Shown here piece by piece: positions 7,574 through 10,571 of a DNA stretch of 10,571 nt (position 1 is the first letter of the stretch; each line of letters begins with the position of its first letter). Source of the stretch: Goniomonas avonlea (lineage: Eukaryota; Cryptophyceae; Goniomonadida; Goniomonadaceae); contig QUTJ01031260.1 in the NCBI GenBank assembly GCA_003573635.1, positions 1 to 10,571 of the forward strand. The letters are read 5' to 3'. Below the pieces are notes generated by a model. The model ran no database searches. It had not been told where the DNA came from and saw only the letters and a list, made by a program, of their open reading frames with translations. Position numbers and translations under genes: made by a program.

Positions 7574-10174
7574 ATGAAGCGAATACTACGAACCTTCAGC
7601 GTTGAGGCAGCGCACAAAGCCTGTGACAAAGTGGCGGTGCGGCATATGACTACCAAAGAAAGACTGCACGAGTTGATTTCAACGATTGTTGAGAACAGCG
7701 GAGCCGATGTCGACGTTATCGCCAAGCGGTCAGAAGCTCTGGAAGAGCTCGCTGGACACTCGACTTCCGGGCGGGTCGCAATGCTCGAGGTTTCCGACGA
7801 GGAGGGTTCCAAGCTGATGGCGGACGCCGGGCGACTCCTTATTGCAGTATGGCAAGCAGCAGACACATTTTTACTTGACCCGTCTTGGAACGCAAACCCA
7901 CACACAATGTCAGCAGTGTTCTCGACCACATTGGAGCCTGCATATTCGTTCTTCATGGATTGCATCGACTGCTTTGTCGATGGTGTCCAGTCCGACCCTT
8001 GCCCGGGACTTGATGCACGCTTTTCAACTATCATGATAAGTCGCCTCTTCTGTTGCCGCCAAGACGAAATTGGCATGCTGCGATCTGTGGCGCACGCCGT
8101 CTACCGCCACTTCGTCCCACTCCGGACCGCGATACGTAAGCGGATAGGTGGACAGCTTCGCCGGTTTGTGGCCAACCCACAACAGCTTCGAGTAGAAGAA
8201 CCGGATGAAGCACCACCAGGGGTGCTACCTGCGCAAATGGGACGAATGGGTGGTGCTGGGCCTGCTGCCCCGATGCCAAACTACAAACCACACACAGCAG
8301 CTGGGCTGCAAGGACACGTTCCCTCGTCATCTGGACTATGCGCGTTGCTTGAGGTGCGTTTATTTATTTATTTATTTAGCGTAATCGTTGCTGTTGAACT
8401 GCCCCTGCCCAGCGATGGAGATGACAATCCCTACAGCTCCTCGCGGCAGCGGTGAGAGGTGTTCAAGACCCGAGCCGCGACGGGTTCCATTGGGTCCTGA
8501 CCAATTGTGTGCTCCCTTTGCACTCGATCAACTCGATGGTCGACTTTACGACTGCCACTTTGGACCTTTACCATAAGCCACTGGTCCGACTGCTCGCTGC
8601 GTATGTCAAGGTCAGCAGCCCACCATATTTACAGAGAGGAAAAGAGAGAGCGAGGAACAGGACCCCCGGATTTGTATGACGATCGCCCGAGCTCGAACTG
8701 AATCGGTTGTCGTGTTTCTTGAGTTATCTCACTCGCGAAAACAACTCGCCAAGTGGACAGGGTTTCAACTGGGTCCGGCCAGGTTTCACCTCATCTTCCA
8801 TCGTCTCCCTCGTCCCCCAGCTTACTGCCGCCTCCATTGCAATTCGGCGCACATTCCTCCCGAGCCGATCCCCTGATTTGCGACAGCACCATTCAGCTCT
8901 CTGTCCGAGTTGGCTATTTTGAGGGGGAGAGAGGAGGGAGAGAGGAGGGACGAGGGTGGGGGGGGAGGGGAGGGTGGAGGGGAGGGTGGAGAGAGAGCGG
9001 GGAGCCAGGGAGAGGGAGGAAGAGACAAGTACGGCCTGCCTTGCGAACTTGAAGCGTGACGCTGGAGCAGGTGGACCCGACACAGGCCCCAGTGGTTCTC
9101 CACTCTGTCTTGAACGCGTGGCCGACCTCAGGTGGCGCGAATAGCCCCAAGGTCTGTCCGCCCGAAAGCATTTTCTCGTTCCGCACCCTGTCACCTGTCA
9201 TTGCCGCACTCTTGTCACCTGCACTCTGATACTTGCTATCCGGTCACTCCCTCCAGACTCCTGCTCCTGTCACGTTGACACCTGTCCTTCTTCCACGCTC
9301 ACTCCCACACAGATGGTTCTGTTGCTTCACGAGTTGGAGCTTTTGCTGGAAGCAAGTCCACAGACTGCCTTCACCCAGGTCCGGCACCTACACCTAGCGT
9401 CGGCTCACCTCTCGTTTCCTCTCTCGCAGTTCAACACTCTCACTGGACAACTTCACACACAACACGCCTCCACCGACCAATGAAAAGACCACTGGGAGCA
9501 GGGGGAGGCAAGGCGAGCAAACCTTATCCGTTTTGCCAAACTGTCATAGACTCGCACGCATTGCGCACAGAGAGAGGGAGGCCTGCCCCACGAGTGCAGG
9601 ACAGACAGGACACGAACTCGCAAGATGTTTGTGCACACGCACAGGAGGGACACCAGTCAAACGTGGAGGTCACTGACCGTAGTCAAATGCATGTCCGGTA
9701 GTCAATTGCATGCCCAGTAGGCAAACACATGCCCAGTGGCCAAACGCATGTCCCCTTCTCCCCTTCTACCTTCTTCTGTCTGATTGTATCTCTCGAGTAT
9801 CGAGCTGGATAGCACTGAGTGAATATCTCCTGCAGCAATTGCCCACAGTCGTTCTTTCGTGAACTAGCATCCTTTAGCGTCTTGGTAGTCAAACGCGTGT
9901 CCAGTTGTCAAACGCGTGTCTAGTCGCCACAAATGCAAAAATGCGCGGACAGAACAGCTGTGAAACGCCCCTCTGGCAGCCACACCGACCTTGTCTGCAG
10001 GTTTGGGACGCATTGCTTCGAGTGCTTGGTTTGAGTCTGTCTGCGGATCAAAACTACAGGGTGACCGAACGCGCTCTCGAACTCTGGAAAAACGACTATT
10101 TCGGTGCGAGGAGCACAACTGGCCAGACGAAGAGCAGTGACCCCAGTCGATTTCCAACCCCACAGCATGCGTGA
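7574..10174 (+). CDS. Divergent PP2A regulatory subunit, B56 (B') family; 3' end uncertain
   Basis: B56 subunits steer protein phosphatase 2A to substrates through a curved array of HEAT-like repeats. Exons: 7574-8353 (260 aa), 8437-8610, 8821 to about 8902, one ending at 9378 (starting at 9313 or 9257), and 10001-10174. Family matches in order: ERLHELISTIVENSG (29-43), EPAYSFFMDCID (121-132), AHAVYRHFVPLRTAIRKRI (173-191, cf. the HRIYGKFLGLR segment), LCALLELLAAAV across intron 1, VLPLHSINSM, LTAASIAIRRTFLPSRSPD, LLLHELELLLEAS, and YRVTERALELWKNDYF. The exon 4/5 junction keeps the family spacing closely. About 50 residues of Pro/Gly/Met-rich sequence (201-253) replace a short loop. The splice between exons 3 and 4 is unresolved: a donor at 8903 fits the acceptor before 9257 in phase but adds about 20 residues. 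The last C-terminal helices normally following NNEY are missing; the stop at 10172-10174 may be real, or a donor at 10104 (GTGCGAG) leads beyond the window. Confidence 0.78.
8903..9256 (+). other. Long B56 intron with G-rich polypurine tract
   Basis: The interval between the LTAASIAIRR exon and the next B56 exon (acceptor at 9256 or 9312) holds a nearly pure-purine plus strand at 8921-9028 with many GGG to GGGGGGGG runs. It is far longer than the 42-117-nt introns of the neighbouring genes. Minus-strand open frames here (Pro/Ser/Leu-rich) come from the tract. Confidence 0.55.
8921..9028. repeat. G-rich polypurine tract in intron
   Basis: The plus strand consists of GA/GGA/GGGA units, including GGGTGGGGGGGGAGGGGAGG and repeated GGGTGGA units around 8955-8990. 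Four or more closely spaced G runs fit a G-quadruplex pattern. It resembles the GA tract at 357-454 in kind but not in exact sequence. Confidence 0.75.
9678..9753. repeat. 19-bp tandem repeat, four units
   Basis: Units begin at 9678, 9697, 9716 and 9735 with an exact 19-bp period: CGTAGTCAAATGCATGTCC, GGTAGTCAATTGCATGCCC, AGTAGGCAAACACATGCCC and AGTGGCCAAACGCATGTCC. The shared form is (A/G)GTNGNCAAANGCATGYCC. A partial related copy (CCAGTCAAACGTGG) lies at about 9652-9665. Confidence 0.85.
9884..9940. repeat. Second cluster of the same 19-bp repeat
   Basis: Two good units, GGTAGTCAAACGCGTGTCC (9884-9902) and AGTTGTCAAACGCGTGTCT (9903-9921), and one decayed unit (9922-9940) belong to the same family as 9678-9753, from which they are separated by 130 bp of unrelated sequence. 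The middle of these units is ACGCGT, where the first cluster has mostly GCATG. Confidence 0.8.
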
Positions 10175-10571
10175 CTGCTGCTACTTGCACTTGCATTGTT
10201 ACTGCCTTGCCTGTGCGGCACTGTGCACTGCCTCTGCTTTATCGGGGCGTGCACGCGCAGGCCTGATGGTAGCCTGGGGTTTGAAATGGAAAGCAGAAGG
10301 GTCCTAGCTGAGTGCCAGTGAAGGAGCGGCGGGGCACAGGGTGATAGTATGTGACGCAGCAGTGCAGTGCAGCAGTGCGAGTAGTGTCACTAGTGTCACG
10401 CAGTGCAGTGCGTAGTGGCAGGGACAGGGCAAGCAGTTGGCAGTGACTGTGGAAGTGCTGCCGTGGCGGGGCACAGGTCACGCAATGCAGTTGCAGTGGC
10501 AGTGCAGGTGGAGCAGTGGCAGTAGTGCCACGCAAGGCAGTGGCAGTGGCAGTGGCAGTGCAGCAGTGGCA
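10175..10571. repeat. Degenerate GCAGTG/GGCAGT array at the right edge
   Basis: From about 10351 to the window end the sequence is built of GCAGTG, GGCAGT and AGTGTCAC words, becoming nearly perfect (GGCAGT)n at 10538-10560. The array is cut by the window end. The part from 10175 to 10350 is ordinary GC-rich sequence with no gene motif. It may be the 3' UTR, a further long intron of the B56 gene, or intergenic DNA. Confidence 0.65.

Larger units (their letters stand above)
9379..10000 (+). other. 622-nt B56 intron carrying 19-bp repeats
   Basis: The intron is bounded by CAG|GTCCGG (donor at 9379) and CTGCAG|GTTTGG (acceptor at 10000). Joining the flanks gives FTQ-VWDALLRVLG, in phase and with the spacing expected for B56. 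Apart from the 19-bp repeat clusters no gene or RNA is recognised inside it. Confidence 0.65.

Noticed and set aside
8724-9194. Minus-strand Pro/Ser/Leu-rich 156-codon frame
   Set aside because: It is generated by the polypurine tract in a B56 intron and overlaps a B56 exon on the opposite strand.
9678-9940. Repeat clusters considered as a CRISPR array
   Set aside because: The 19-bp units are directly adjacent with no unique spacers, and the DNA is eukaryotic.

Overview
The window is nuclear DNA from an intron-rich microbial eukaryote, most likely a fungus. This rests on many very short GT-AG introns (mostly 42-66 nt) with CTGAC/CTAAC-like branch sites 10-25 nt before the acceptor, a compact gene layout, and simple-sequence repeats in the gaps. 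A basidiomycete or a zoosporic (chytrid-like) fungus would fit, but nothing here fixes the lineage.

Six spliced genes could be built by joining exons so that frame and family motifs agree. From left to right they are: (1) a predicted secretory type I membrane protein, minus strand, 1377-2312, five exons; (2) an unrecognised protein of about 178 aa, plus strand, 2383-2972; (3) the recombinase RAD51, minus strand, 3187-4492, eight exons, 330 aa; (4) a protein joining a FYVE zinc finger to a monoacylglycerol-lipase-like alpha/beta hydrolase, plus strand, 4762-6294, eight exons, 362 aa; (5) ribosomal protein eL20 (RPL18A/Rpl20), minus strand, 6614-7399, five exons, 176 aa; (6) a divergent B56-type regulatory subunit of protein phosphatase 2A, plus strand, from 7574, with at least five exons and an uncertain 3' end.

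Strands alternate without exception, so the genes form three head-to-head pairs with short shared promoters (70, 269 and 174 bp between start codons) and two tail-to-tail junctions. The products serve different processes (DNA repair, lipid/endosome, translation, phosphatase signalling), so shared control is possible but no joint pathway is evident.

The left 1.3 kb has 26-bp and 20-bp tandem repeats, a GA tract and a duplicated 20-mer, with at most one doubtful small gene (975-1265). The right end has long repeat-bearing introns in the B56 gene and a degenerate GCAGTG-type array running off the window. Points that most merit a second look are the FYVE-lipase fusion, the altered B56 protein, E2F/SBF-like sites in the RAD51/FYVE-lipase promoter, and a 19-bp repeat family in a B56 intron. 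No tRNA, rRNA, CRISPR array or recognisable transposon was seen.
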